The translations under genes were made by a program, and so were the position numbers. Below are positions 31,346 through 42,637 of a stretch of 64,000 nt of DNA, one piece after another. The notes beneath the pieces were generated by a model. That model was not told the DNA's origin and made no database searches. It was given only the letters and a program-made list of their open reading frames with translations. The stretch comes from Antedon bifida (lineage: Eukaryota > Echinodermata > Crinoidea > Comatulida > Antedonidae), in NCBI GenBank assembly GCA_963402885.1, contig OY727099.1:2358501-2422500 (forward strand), in the 5' to 3' direction. Position 1 is the stretch's first letter; the number at the start of each line of letters is the position of its first letter.

Positions 31346-32649
31346 ATTAATTAATAACATTAACAATGAACAATGCTATCCTGCCTGTGGCTGGCAATAC
31401 TTTTGCGAACAATATAAAAAATAGCTAGAAAGAAGGTAGGGCTCAGGAGGGGCCTAGGGCCTAGGCTGGTAGCATAGCACTAAACTTCAAGAAGTAGGCT
31501 ATACTCAGCTCCACTCTATTATATGCCTACCTGGTTTGAATAAGAATTTATTTTTTAACATTGTTTTTTAAGACGTTGTTCGCTTTTTATTTAAAAGTGT
31601 CCTTAAATAATCATTTTATAATATGAAATGTATACTGTTTATAAATTTTATCAAGTTAAAAATTGCATACACTACACATCAGCAAATAGTTGTAAAAGTC
31701 AATTAAATAGCACAAGAATTATTATTTTTATCTAAAACGTACTTGAATGACCTGTAACATTTATACGTTACAAAACAACTAATGCGATCTGATAATGGAA
31801 TATAAGGATTATTTATGCTCCTGATAGACAGAAACTAATTGAAGAACAATTTAAAGGTTAGGTTTTATGAAATACGAGTCTTTTATCTTCTGTTTTGATA
31901 CATTGAACTTTTAACACAATATTGATTCTGTCGTATTCGATTCACATGCTAAATCATTAGATGACTACAGATTATCTGTACATATGAATTTATCGTTGTG
32001 AATTTCCTCCATGATTTAACAAAGATGTATTTTCAGACAGCCTGCTAAATATATACATATGTAACGTAAAATCATATTAAATTTATTTTATTACTATTTC
32101 ATAACTGTACCATTATTAGCTATAATTTTAATCTTAGTTTGCACTTTTATCCTTAAGACACTCTATAGGCCTACACGGCATGAATACGTTTACAAAGTGT
32201 CGAATGGCGATGCGGCGAGTTTGCCTATAGAGGCGACTTTGAAAAGGGACGACTTTAGTTGACATCATCCATTTAGGCTACATGTAACACTGAAATATTA
32301 CAAATATTTCTTGTTTTAAATACCGTACACGGTACACAATTGGTAGTTACCTCTGCTAAATTTGAATTATCCCCGTTTTCATTTCGTCAATGTGTTTTTA
32401 TTGTGCAAATTCTTCGTGCGTTATATCACTTCCCCAACATGACAAATAGCTAGAATGATGACAGCTATATTAAGCCCGAAGATACTTGATTAATAATACA
32501 AGTAATTATTAACAGGTATAATATTCATGGTAATAATTGACCGATAGGTTATTCCAATCCAGTGTGTATTCTATTTCATTACCTCCATACATGAAGATAT
32601 TGTATTGCTAACAAACGTACAGCAAACTGTAGAGCATCTTGCTTATTTT
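31346..32649. other. AT-rich non-coding stretch
   Basis: Nothing recognisable beyond the neighbouring TAGGCCTA words. Confidence 0.5.
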
Positions 32650-33035
32650 CGAGTCGAGTGGCCGTGCGGTTAAGGCAGGGGCGTTGCAAACCATACAGTA
32701 GCTATATACAATCGGCACCGGTTCAAGAAACTCCTCGACCATTGATCTGGTGGTAGTCTTCTCGGATATGGGACCCTTAGGGGTGTAGAAGGTTGTAGTA
32801 TGTGTCGTTCACACCTGTGCGCAACTCATCCTAGTAGGCAGGCAGGTTATTCCCCCATTCACATGTTTCTCTAGGAGTACGAATTAGTACTAGGCCTAGT
32901 ACCATACATGAAGATGCCTGTCGCCCTTTCACATCGCCTACTAGTACTAGTTCACACACAGCGGACCGGCACGCATCATTTTGTATGTGTGCACCCCGGT
33001 GTGTAAAATCCGTAGTAAAAAGACGGCCTATAAAT
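32650..33035 (+). mobile_element. tRNA-derived SINE (family L), copy 3
   Basis: GTCGAGTGGCCGTGCGGTTAAG forms the A-box region and CACCGGTTCAAGAAAC a decayed B box. The family body follows (CTGGTGGTAGTCTTCTCGGATA, GGGACCCTTAGGGGTGTAGAAGG, TAGTTCACACACAGCGGACC). The tail is near GACGGCCTATAAATATC. It is a more diverged copy than the two at 1.5 and 3.6 kb. Confidence 0.75.
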
Positions 33036-33830
33036 ATCATGTTGAATAGGTTCTATGCGACGATTCGACTTTTTTGGCATATATGGCGTTTCATACGTAT
33101 CATATTTTTAGTTGAAATTAGTTTGTTCGTATTTTCATTTTCTTTTAATGTGCGAGGACCGTTTGCGATCTCATAACTTAGTACTACTGTATTTTAAATC
33201 TTATTATTCATCTTGGACATTTTGACATTTTTTATTTCTTATATAGATATTGTTAACGTAATTTTAAGCAATGAATTCTTGATGTGTGTTTGAGCCTTGC
33301 GGCTAGAGATTATACGCTTTCCGATGTGAAGCGAAGAAAATGTTAACTTGACTATATCCACGCAGCTGGATAGCAGCGCATCCATCTTGATTTGTTTTTT
33401 TGTTTATTTTTATATGATTTTTAATCAATTTCGTTTATAATTTTGTTTTATAATCAATGATGTGGTTCAAGGTTATATAAAGTTCAGACCTCAGAGATTA
33501 TAACTGTCGATAGCAAACTAGCATTTTTTCAGAATCATGCGTAACACTGTTAGTACCATTTCAACGACATTGTTGACTTGTCGTAAAAATTATGTTTAAA
33601 AAAAATGTCGCCCGATTATCTGTCTTCACACATGTCATTATATGTCCAGTATCATGGTAAATTGTGTAACACAGTGTCACGTATCACATGTGGCGCGCGC
33701 CTGTGGCCACAATACCGTACAAAGTGGCAGTGCCCGAATGTGACAAAGTTGAAAGCTGGTGTTTTTAAACTCATTTATTCGTACATTAGCCAGTATTAAA
33801 TTATACTTGCGTGTTTACATTTCGTATTAA

Positions 33831-33993
33831 AGGCCAATTTACACAGACGAGCGGTAACGGTAATAAATATATAGAATCTACATAACGCGGAGCGGACGGG
33901 CGGTTTCCGCTCAGGATAGATACATAATATTCTACGTGAAACAAGCTACGTGGTTTTCTGCTTACCGTTACCGGTCGTCTGTGTAAATTGACC
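33831..33993. mobile_element. TTAA-flanked MITE (AGGCCAATTTACACAGACGA), clean copy
   Basis: A 163-bp element with inverted ends of about 30 bp (AGGCCAATTTACACAGACGA ... GGTAACGGTAA against TTACCGTTACCGG ... AATTGACCT) and perfect TTAA on both sides (33827-33830 and 33994-33997). The TTAA target suggests a piggyBac-like transposase. A decayed relative sits in the SINE at 9842-10050. Confidence 0.9.
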
Positions 33994-34849
33994 TTAACGC
34001 GGTACGCCCCCTTTGGTTATTGCATTTACTGATTACAGATACCATTACTAGTTAAATATCCTGTTAAAAAAGCTTGGTTCTTCTTGGACGCAACAACGAA
34101 GGAAGTTATATTTACTAATTACATTTAACAGAGCGTCATTTCAAACCAATGATTTGATGTCTTTATTTACTGCTTCGAAGTAATATTAGTAAAAATATAA
34201 TTATGTTGGCGCATATGGCGTATCATACGTATTATTACTTGAAAACACAGACAAAACCCGAAATGTCGGTAACATAAAAAAGGCAATAAATACTTGGGCT
34301 GTATTAGTTCGATGCCTGTGTAATATATAGCAAGTGTAAAGTAATTGTTAAATTACGTGGAACACAATAATTTCTCACATTATAATATTAAGTTTTAGTA
34401 GTTTTATTGGATTGTAATTGTACGTCTTTTCTTTTTCCTAAATTTTAATTTTTGTTAAATAAAAAAAAGATAATTTATTTAATATAATTTATTACGTCAC
34501 ACGTGATAATACTCATGCTATTAAGATTCCCGCTATGCTATCACATATTCCGCTGAGCTCAAGCATCGGCTTAGTACTGTAGTACCGTGTCATGCTGTAG
34601 TCATCAGTCAACGTCGTTGTATTCGCCATCACCCTCTTGCAGCCGGTTTACTATTTTTCGTCGTCATTATCATCGTAGGATCACTATACGTCATTATCAT
34701 AATATTAATCACTTTCTTTAATGCGGGAATGGGTAATTGGGTGACTGACTGGCCAGACCAATTTCTTCAGAAGAAGAAGGGTATTCGTAAACCGTAACGC
34801 ATGCGTTACCCCTCGTTCGTTCCATGGACGGGGAAGTGTCCCCTTATTA
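33994..34849. other. intergenic; perfect palindrome near 34.8 kb
   Basis: A 16-bp perfect palindrome GTAACGCATGCGTTAC lies at 34794-34809, just left of the MITE at 34850. A fragment AAGCTTGGTTCTTCTTGGACG at about 34071 resembles one end of that MITE family. No gene. Confidence 0.55.
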
Positions 34850-35032
34850 CGCTTGGTTCCCACTAGCGAAGGCAACGTTGCGCAACGTAAGAAAATGCCC
34901 TTTCAGTAATCGTGCTTGCACTCGTCTTCGTAAAATCAAAACCGCGATGTTTACAGCATTTTTGCGTTGTCGATTCCCACTTTTCGTCAATACGTCGTTG
35001 CGTTGCATAGCGTCGCTAGTGAGAACCACGCT
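34850..35032. mobile_element. MITE of the TTGGTTCCCACTAG family, subfamily 2
   Basis: The ends CGCTTGGTTCCCACTAGCGA and TCGCTAGTGAGAACCACGCT are present; TTAA follows on the right (35033-35036) and TTAC precedes. The interior (GCAACGTAAGAAAATGCCC ... GATGTTTACAGCATTTTTGCG) matches the longer subfamily seen at 44187 and 17405. Confidence 0.8.
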
Positions 35033-35330
35033 TTAATAAAGATGTCCCTTAATGGGGGTATTTCAGAGGAGGGATTGCATATTGAGTGACTGTTGTGGAT
35101 GACACGTATATTAATACAAAGTAATGCTTCATAAAATTTCTTGAATTCTTTTGCAAATTTATTTTCATCGCCTAATAAATATTTAAAATACGCATATACA
35201 TATCAATAAATAAATAAATAAATATTGCCTCTTTTTTAAAACTTTATACAACAATAAATAATTATATTATAAGTAAACAATATATATTATATTACGCATG
35301 AGCTGTCGATAGCTCGGTATCTATTGTACA

Positions 35331-35490
35331 GACAGTGATACAGTGTTACATTATATCATATGTGACGCTTGTGTCATATAGGTCTTAACCTTAAACATAA
35401 TACAGGTGCCACGTATGATACATATGTGACACTGTATTAAGACATTTGCTTGTATACTGGCCATATAATTTCTTATGTGGTGATACAGTA
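35331..35490. repeat. dispersed repeat (ACATATGTGACACTGTATTA)
   Basis: It shares TACAGGTGCCAC, ATACATATGTGACACTGTATTA and a later GTGGTGATACAGTAC with copies at 15012-15115 and about 1038-1078. The boundaries are unclear. Confidence 0.55.
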
Positions 35491-35813
35491 CAAGAATTGA
35501 ATTCTGGCAATTGTGTAGCTTTAATTATAGCGAAATATATGGAACATGTTCCGTCGTCAAAATATACATATAATAACTTGAATACCATGGATATCGCGAG
35601 GTTGAATTTATAAGTTTCATAATTAATAATTCTATATTGGAATGAACAGCAAAACAATTACATAATTTTCCCTGTTTTTAAGTTTAGCCATATAGGCCTA
35701 AGACAACGTTGCGGCAAATTCAGCTAAAAAACAAAAACATATTTTTAAATTATTTTATGTAACCTATGGTTCCCACGTCTACTACTGCCTTCCTTGTGGT
35801 GCGTGCATCCTAA

Positions 35814-35984
35814 AGCGTGGTTCCCACTAGAGACACAACGCAAGGACGTACGCGCAATGCAAGCGAGTTGACCAATGACAAGCCACTGTTCAAATAATCC
35901 ATCGCTTGTGATTGGTCAAATCACTTACGTTGCGTTACGTCCTTGCGTTGCTAGTGTGAACCAAGCCTTATGGGAACTAAGCTT
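35814..35984. mobile_element. foldback MITE of the TGGTTCCCACTAG family, subfamily 1
   Basis: The left end AGCGTGGTTCCCACTAGAGAC stands after CTAA. The palindromic centre is TTGACCAATGACAAGCC against CGCTTGTGATTGGTCAA. The right end is partly duplicated (GTGTGAACCAAGCC then GGGAACTAAGC), ending about 35967 or 35984 before TTTA. Confidence 0.75.
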
Positions 35985-36495
35985 TACAGACACATTAGGG
36001 CAATGCATTGCTTTTGCAAGGATGCTATGAATCTGGTGTAAAATCGATTTAAACATAGCTGACACATAAAATGGAAATTCTATTCTATGCTAGTTGTAAA
36101 TTGTTAAATTCGTTTAAACTTTTTTTCCTAGTTTTGTTTATCTTTGTTACAAAAACCCTCATTTTGATTTTGATAGTACACTGATTATAGGAGTGGAATA
36201 TATAATATCTAAACAAAATAAATATTATGTAGACGCGAGGCTTTATTTTATTTGTATTTTGACCTGCATAAAGTCGTATTCTGGTACTGGTAGTGTTTAA
36301 AAAAAAACATCTATGGCACGCCAGAGCGGACTTTATAATTGGCTTCAACAAGGTGAAATGTGTTAACTTTTCAAAATACTGTGGTTGTCATAAATAACGA
36401 AGTTTACTGCGAATCAACACGGTGTGGACAGCTCTCTAAAGTAATAATACTTTGGTCGCTTATAACTGAACATGTACAGTACTAAACACAAAGTT

Positions 36496-37595
36496 TCATG
36501 ATTTCCTTGCCGGCCTGTTTCTGCTCATCATGAGTTCCCTCAAAGCATTTGATGGTCCGACAGGTTGTCCATTATTATCAATTAGGCCTTCGTCAAGTAA
36601 TTGTTGATATTTTTGTCTTGCATCTTCTACTCTTACTCCCCATGTTTGCAGTAAATTTACAAATGCATCAATAGCGTCTGCAATAAAAGAATGACATAAA
36701 AGGTTTAGATTGTGTGAACTGCATTAATCTTTAAATGGAACCGCGTTTTTCCAGCCGCTCGGCCGTATAAAAATTACATTTTTGATCACGTAATGCAAGA
36801 TACACGTAAACATAATGTATACGCAGTACAGCAATGTTAATATCAATCTATCTATATGCAATATCCATAATTGAAAGAGATAATCCTGCATGATGTAGTG
36901 TAGTATAGATATTGGTTTATAAGGATTGATTCCGACATGGACGTACGCGAATCGTAATTTGACCAATGACAAGCGACAGTTTCGGATGACTCATTGTCGC
37001 TTGCGTTGTGATTGGTCAAATTGTGAAACGTGGCGCTACTTATGACGTTGCGCGTCAAATTCATGATTGTCTTTGTATCATTCTTGACGTAGATTTGTTA
37101 AAAGTTGCTTTTGAAAATATTAAAATTTAAAGGATGTCTTGAATGACAACTTCAATTTATATTACTGAAGAAAAATTGGCTTTTAGTGCACCGTTTGTCG
37201 TTAATCACTTTTTAGTTTCAGTGTTGGGGACTCACGCGACACTTTTATACTGATTGTTACCTTTTTCTATATTTATTACGAATTGATTTTGACCAAATGA
37301 ATAAAATGAATGCCTATTGCAACTTACTTCGTTTTGAAATACGTTGAATCTCATGATTATTTTGCTGTGATTGTGATGCCGCCTGTTCCATTGTCTGTCC
37401 TAAAATGAGTCGACAAAGTAGCCTTGCTGTAAGGGAATCAGCTAAGCAAATTTCTTCTACTGTTGAATAATCTAACGTTAGTGGTTGTTCACTATCTTGA
37501 TATACAGGTCTGCCATTTACAGTAGATGATGTTGATGATAGTAGAATTGAAAGTACCAGTAATATCAGTGGAAAAGTATATGTTCTTACTTCCAT
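36496..37595 (-). CDS. two-exon secreted peptide-precursor-like protein, 149 residues, unassigned
   Basis: Exon 1 is 37328-37595 and exon 2 is 36496-36677; the intron is GT-AG, phase 1. The ATG at 37595 starts directly with a signal peptide (hydrophobic PLILLVLSILL, then a Ser/Thr-rich stretch and a likely cut after VNG). Next come two Cys (50 and 61) in a helical segment, a Gln/Asn-rich linker and a dibasic Lys-Arg at 88-89. The intron interrupts the codon just after this site, a common arrangement in prohormone genes. The remaining 60 residues start NAIDAFVNLLQTWG and continue as an amphipathic helix rich in Gln, Glu and Leu, ending in a basic tail (SRNRPARKS). No Gly-Lys-Arg amidation site is present. 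I recognise no named family. A secreted peptide hormone or small secreted protein are both possible. An acceptor-like TCTATACAG 15 bases before the ATG suggests a 5'-UTR intron. Confidence 0.75.
36935..37040. mobile_element. decayed centre of the foldback MITE inside the intron of the peptide gene
   Basis: TTTGACCAATGACAAGCGAC faces TCGCTTGCGTTGTGATTGGTCAAA, the hallmark centre of the TGGTTCCCACTAG subfamily 1. The ends are no longer recognisable. It lies in the single coding intron of the gene at 36496-37595. Confidence 0.65.
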
Positions 37596-37789
37596 TTTAT
37601 GTATTTCTGTATAGATAAAACAAATATATATATTTTTATTATTAAACAGTAAAAACGAAATATGGCTTTTTGATAAACACAACATTGATATGAAATATTA
37701 TTTGTAGAAAACATGCACACACAATATTTGGTTTAACACAGTTATGTCGCCCCCACGCGATTTACTTAGACATACTTAATTTTACGATA

Positions 37790-38098
37790 TACCGTAGAAC
37801 CCCGAATAGGTGTCCTCTAAAGGAAAAGCTGTTGTCCGTTTATAATGAGTGTTAAAAATATATTTTCCTTCGTCTCTTTTTCCTTAATATGTCTGTCCCT
37901 TGAATAAAGGTGTCCCAAAAGGCGGGGGCCGTCTGTAAAATCATGGTTATATGTCCATGGTACAACCCATAATATGGATGTCACATGAATATGCGTGACC
38001 GTCGTGAAAACATCATAATAGCCCCACATTTGTTTCACTTTCTGTAATAGGGGTGTCCCTTTAATAAAAGTGGCCCATAAGAGGGGATCTTTACTGTA
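37790..38098. mobile_element. Tc1/mariner-like MITE (TACCGTAGAACCCC ends)
   Basis: The left end TACCGTAGAACCCCG is mirrored by GGGATCTTTACTGTA, flanked by TA. The interior has repeated GGTGTCCC and CCCTTTAATAAAAGTG phrases and belongs with 1852-2014 and 50091-50245. It lies just upstream of the secreted-peptide gene. Confidence 0.6.
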
Positions 38099-39532
38099 AA
38101 ATATGACATGGGTCAAAGTGGGAAAGAAGCTTATAATCTATAATTATATAGATAATACAATATACTTTAAAAAAGTGGATACTGTATAATCCTATTTTAT
38201 TTTATGCGTTTATATTATAGAATCATGATATTTTTTTTAACACCGTGACTATTTCAGGGCAAAGTACGATCATACATCAGCATTACATCTTGACATACAA
38301 AAACCTTGCCACTAAATGTTTTGCATAATTATCGTATATATTTGCCTCTCTTAAAATCGCATGCGACGAAGATATTGAGCGGTTAATTCCCTTTTAGATC
38401 TGTGTATCGAGACCATGATAAAGTAAGCTTGGCTGCTTATGTTATCATAACAATTATGCACTAATAAATATAAGAACGCAGCAATAAGCAGGTGGCGTTA
38501 CTGAAATTGTTGCGACCTATTGTCATAACGCTTAAAAAAGGCATCAGGAGTGCCTTTAATCTCATCAGTGCGTGCGTCAAAGAAATAATAATCAAAATAA
38601 TTTAACAGCCTAACGAGCACGAGTAAAACAGTTGCTGAACATCCATGAATAACAACATGTTTCGTAACTGTTATTTTCTTCCGGTTACCAATTCATTGGA
38701 TGATTTGACTGTAACTTACGGTGGCGACATGTCCGTTTATAAATAGATGGAAAATTTCATCGCTCATTACATGTCATGCATCATTAAAGTGCGTTCGTAA
38801 CCATGGCGATGAAATTAAGGGATTCGATTAGTGTTTTGGTAATGGAATTAAAATATATTTTTTAAGTCTAATGTGTTATCTGGGGAAACAACAATTGTTT
38901 GTTTCACGAGATGTGCCCTATTTCTTATGTTAGTTTTTCAGAATGCGGTTGAATTTAATATGTGATAAGCCTTTGATTCAGTAAATGTAACACTAATCAA
39001 CACATCTATAAACCCAAACTTAATACATATTCAAAGGGCAAGAAATGTTGTCGCTCAAAATAAATGTACACGTTTATTGCAAAATAGTGCCAGTATATTC
39101 AGATTTGAAATGATAGTGTGAATTGACACTTGGTTTTGGTGAGCCCCGTTTCTCGCGTCCGTGTGAACTAAACCTTAGCTGTTGCGAGCGAGCACATAAT
39201 GTGTTCTTAGCCTTGGTCGCAACAAGATGATAGCGAGCAAAATCACCTTTAAAGCTAATCAGCCTATTCACCTGCATTAATCAGGAAAAACTAATTATCT
39301 TTGATGCAATTTTGATAAATGTGTTTATTACCGACATTAAACCGTGATTGTTCTCGAATGTGGGTTATTATGCTCTCTCTTATTAACGTCCTATGCGAGA
39401 TATTAACCAAATATCTACACACATCAATTCTTGTGTCTACTTTTAGATTTAGCATTAATTACAACGCTGCCGCATCTTTCTGTTTGAATTTTATATCACA
39501 AACATTTCGTTCATTGTACAATATTCCCGTAT
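38099..39532. other. non-coding stretch
   Basis: AT-rich. The 39110-39260 piece (AGCCCCGTTTCTCGCGTCCG ... TGCGAGCGAGCAC) is less AT-rich and looks like an old inserted element, but I see no ends. No gene. Confidence 0.4.
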
Positions 39533-39648
39533 AAAGGGGGTCTTTCGATATGCGCGCAGCCGCGTGAAAACGAAACATTGACGTTCGATTGGATTTGCCG
39601 GCGCCGGATCGGAAACGTGCCGGAACAGGTGTGAAAGACCCTTTAAAC
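39533..39648. mobile_element. small inverted-repeat element (AAAGGGGGTCTTTC ends)
   Basis: AAAGGGGGTCTTTC on the left is mirrored by GAAAGACCCTTT on the right, about 116 bp apart, flanked by TATA and TAAA. The interior is unusually CpG-rich (GCGCGCAGCCGCG, CCGGCGCCGGATCGG) against the AT-rich surroundings. Confidence 0.5.
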
Positions 39649-42540
39649 AAGCTTGTTTAGAGCAGCATTGTGGAATATGCTCTCTGGTTTTTTTTAAATG
39701 CTTTTGTTTGAATGAATGTCAGTTTTAATAGAATGTAAACCTCAATAAAACAGGGTATTCTCGGAAACGTTAAGATCAAAGACCCATTATTCTAATTAAT
39801 TTATATCAATTGTAGTTTTCGGGGGACATGGCATAACTAGATTTACGATAGGTTTGTGGAAACGTTGTGAATGTAAAACGTGCGGTTATTACGGTTCAAA
39901 GTAACAAAATACACATGCGCAGTTTGGTGAATATCGCACACGCAATTTGAAACGGTTTTCTAGTGATCATTACGCGGAACGCGTACACCCTCATTGACAT
40001 GACGGTTGTGCAGTAGTGTGAGGTTGGGCACCTCATATTGGTGTGAACCACCCCAAGTACATACGATTGATATGAAATATTACTTAAATAATTGTGACGG
40101 ATTTCACATATAATTTTTAATAATTGGATTAAGTCATTGTACTGTCAAAGAACATCAAATGAAATCGCAAACTATAATTCGTGAACTAGTATCATTATCA
40201 TTCGGCATGTCGAAATATGACCAGACCAGCGTAATACAGTAGCGAAGTAAATGTACTATTTATCGAAATACCTTGCTACAGTTATACCATTACGATTGGA
40301 ATGTCAACCTTTTAAACTATAAACTGAAATATTTGATTGCGAAAATAGATTTATCCCCTAAATCCGTCTCATTCGTTGGAATGAACAGTTGCAATACTTG
40401 CGCCATGCCACATTCCGTCAATTAGACAAATTTCAATTACCAAGTGTGCACACATTTATTATTAATAGGAAAACACCTATATACACTATAATTTTAACCT
40501 GAAACGGATGCAACCTATTTGCACTGTAAACTGAAACGTCTCCAGAAGCGAACATCACTGTTTTATTTAATCGTATTGATCCCAAAATGGAAAACGTACA
40601 CATTGGCACACTTCTAATGCGTTCATTAATCGATGCTATATATGGCAAAGGTGGATGTTAGAAATTCATTCATTCAATCTTGTTGTAGTAAAACGGTCTT
40701 GTTTACTTCCGTATGCCATGTCGTAATGAAAGATGGTTCCCTAAACATATAATTAACGTCTATAAATTCAATATTAGAGTACTGAATAACGAAAGTCAAT
40801 TAGCACATTTCTAATTCATTAATTCGCTAATGTTTCGCAACGGAATTACACGCTTCTAACCTATTATATTTTATAGGAACGGGTTTTTTTTTTGCCGTAT
40901 GACTATCAATAATAAGAGGCAAGAGCTGAGGAACACAATATTTGTCTAATTAGTGGTAAATCATGAATATGCATTGTAGAAATAAAATACGTTACCGTAG
41001 ATAAACAGTTCTTAACATAAATTAATATCAAATTATACACAATTTATACTTAATACGAACAGCGATGATTTTCCTGCAGATACTCGATTTTGTCGTATTT
41101 TTCTTTTTTTTACAGTAAAACATCTTTAAAGTGGAAAATATTATTTTTTTCTAATGTCGCCAATTTCCGATTGTACAATCATGGAGGTACATACCTCCAT
41201 GATAAAATCAACGTTTAGTCACATGACATATCTGAAGAATGATCAATGGTGAATGTGGATTACTGATATATTAATACAAAAATATGGGGTGGGCTGTGGC
41301 AATGTGAAAAACCAATGTATAATAAATTAAAAAAACTTCAATATCGGATAAAAAATGAATGAACGAATTAATACACTGATTTACATCTCTTTTGTTAGAA
41401 TATATCTTGCGCTTACGCATCAATAAGATACTATACGACAGGTAAGTGATAATAATGCCATTCGTATTACGAATTGAATGAGATAATAAACCTCGATATC
41501 ATCACATTGTATTTCGACGGCTTACATTATTCGTTGAATCCTCATTTCAAAAGAGTTACCGAATATTGTTGGAGATTAGCTACACCACGCTAAGCGACGA
41601 AACATTATATCTGCCGGATTACTTCAAAATCTCACTTAAAAACATTCTTTTCAGCTTGGTGACAATTTGCATATTAAAAACCGACCAAGAATGCCGCAGT
41701 TAATAATGGCTGATTATCTCGACTGAGGTACATAAATAGATAAATAAAAGAAAAAGGAAATTAAACAAGTTAAACTAAAGAACAAGAAATGACAAGGTTT
41801 GGGAAAAAATTACTCTCTCATAAAAACTATTAACCTTTAAAGATTGTATTATAAGCGTGGTTTGAAATAGAAAGAATAAAAAAAAAGATATTAAGCGACA
41901 AAATAGCCAATTATAATAATACAGTACCTATATTGTGTGCTTAATAATGATAATTATAATAATTAGTGTACTTACCTATATAGATTCTTATATATAGATA
42001 TGAATATACATGATATGCATAATTAATTATTGAAGAACATTAATATTAATACTTACAAATTGATTAATTGCAGTGTAAATTATTATTTCCCGGCTTGTCG
42101 CTCTATTCCAATAGTAATATTTGTTTCTCAAAACTTCGATACAAAAAGAGTTTTAAATCAAGAAAAGAAATTGTTTCATCCTATTCATAAAATATCTGCT
42201 TTGGAACAAATAGCAAATAACTTCATATATATATATATATATGCTGCCACCCCGCAGAATCGGGGATAGCCAATGAGTGTCGTGGTTTAAACCGGATCTT
42301 AGGGGCGTTACATCCATTTCAGTGATCTGAGGATTTTGTTTTAAAAGTCAATTTCTATTTACCTGTAGTTAGTACATTTACGCAGATAAAACAACAGTCA
42401 TATCGATTATATATAATAATATAAATAATAGCATGTACAGCGATTGTTATTGCACGTAACTATTTGATACACAGAAGTTGTATATGACTCTGTGGTGTTA
42501 ACAGTGCCGAATAATCACAGTGTGTTGATAAAGTTTGCGG
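39649..42540. other. non-coding stretch with one perfect palindrome
   Basis: The hairpin at 41178-41203 is ATCATGGAGGTA mirrored by TACCTCCATGAT with a 2-base loop. An (AT)n run lies at about 42226-42242. Otherwise nothing. Confidence 0.5.
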
Positions 42541-42544
42541 TACA

Positions 42545-42637
42545 CGACGTTTCGATCACTATACTTTGATTGTCCTCAAGAGTGAGAGCGATCAAAGTAT
42601 ATATTGATCGAAACGTCGAGAAACTCAACAGTTCTTT
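42545..42637. mobile_element. inverted repeat bearing CGAAACGTCG ends (retroelement terminus?)
   Basis: CGACGTTTCGATCACTATAC (from 42545) is mirrored by GTATATATTGATCGAAACGTCG (to 42618), with GTCCTCAAGAGTGAGAG between. The part GAAACGTCGAGAAACTCAAC also occurs at 13969-13988. It is probably the end of a retroelement of uncertain class. Confidence 0.5.

Noticed and set aside
37596-37685. Upstream in-frame ATG extending the secreted peptide by 30 residues
   Set aside because: The extension is AT-driven, would bury the signal peptide, and contains an acceptor-like TCTATACAG that fits a 5'-UTR intron.
42545-42637. Hammerhead ribozyme in a retroelement end
   Set aside because: GAAAC and GTC words are present, but the essential CTGATGA core is missing on both strands.
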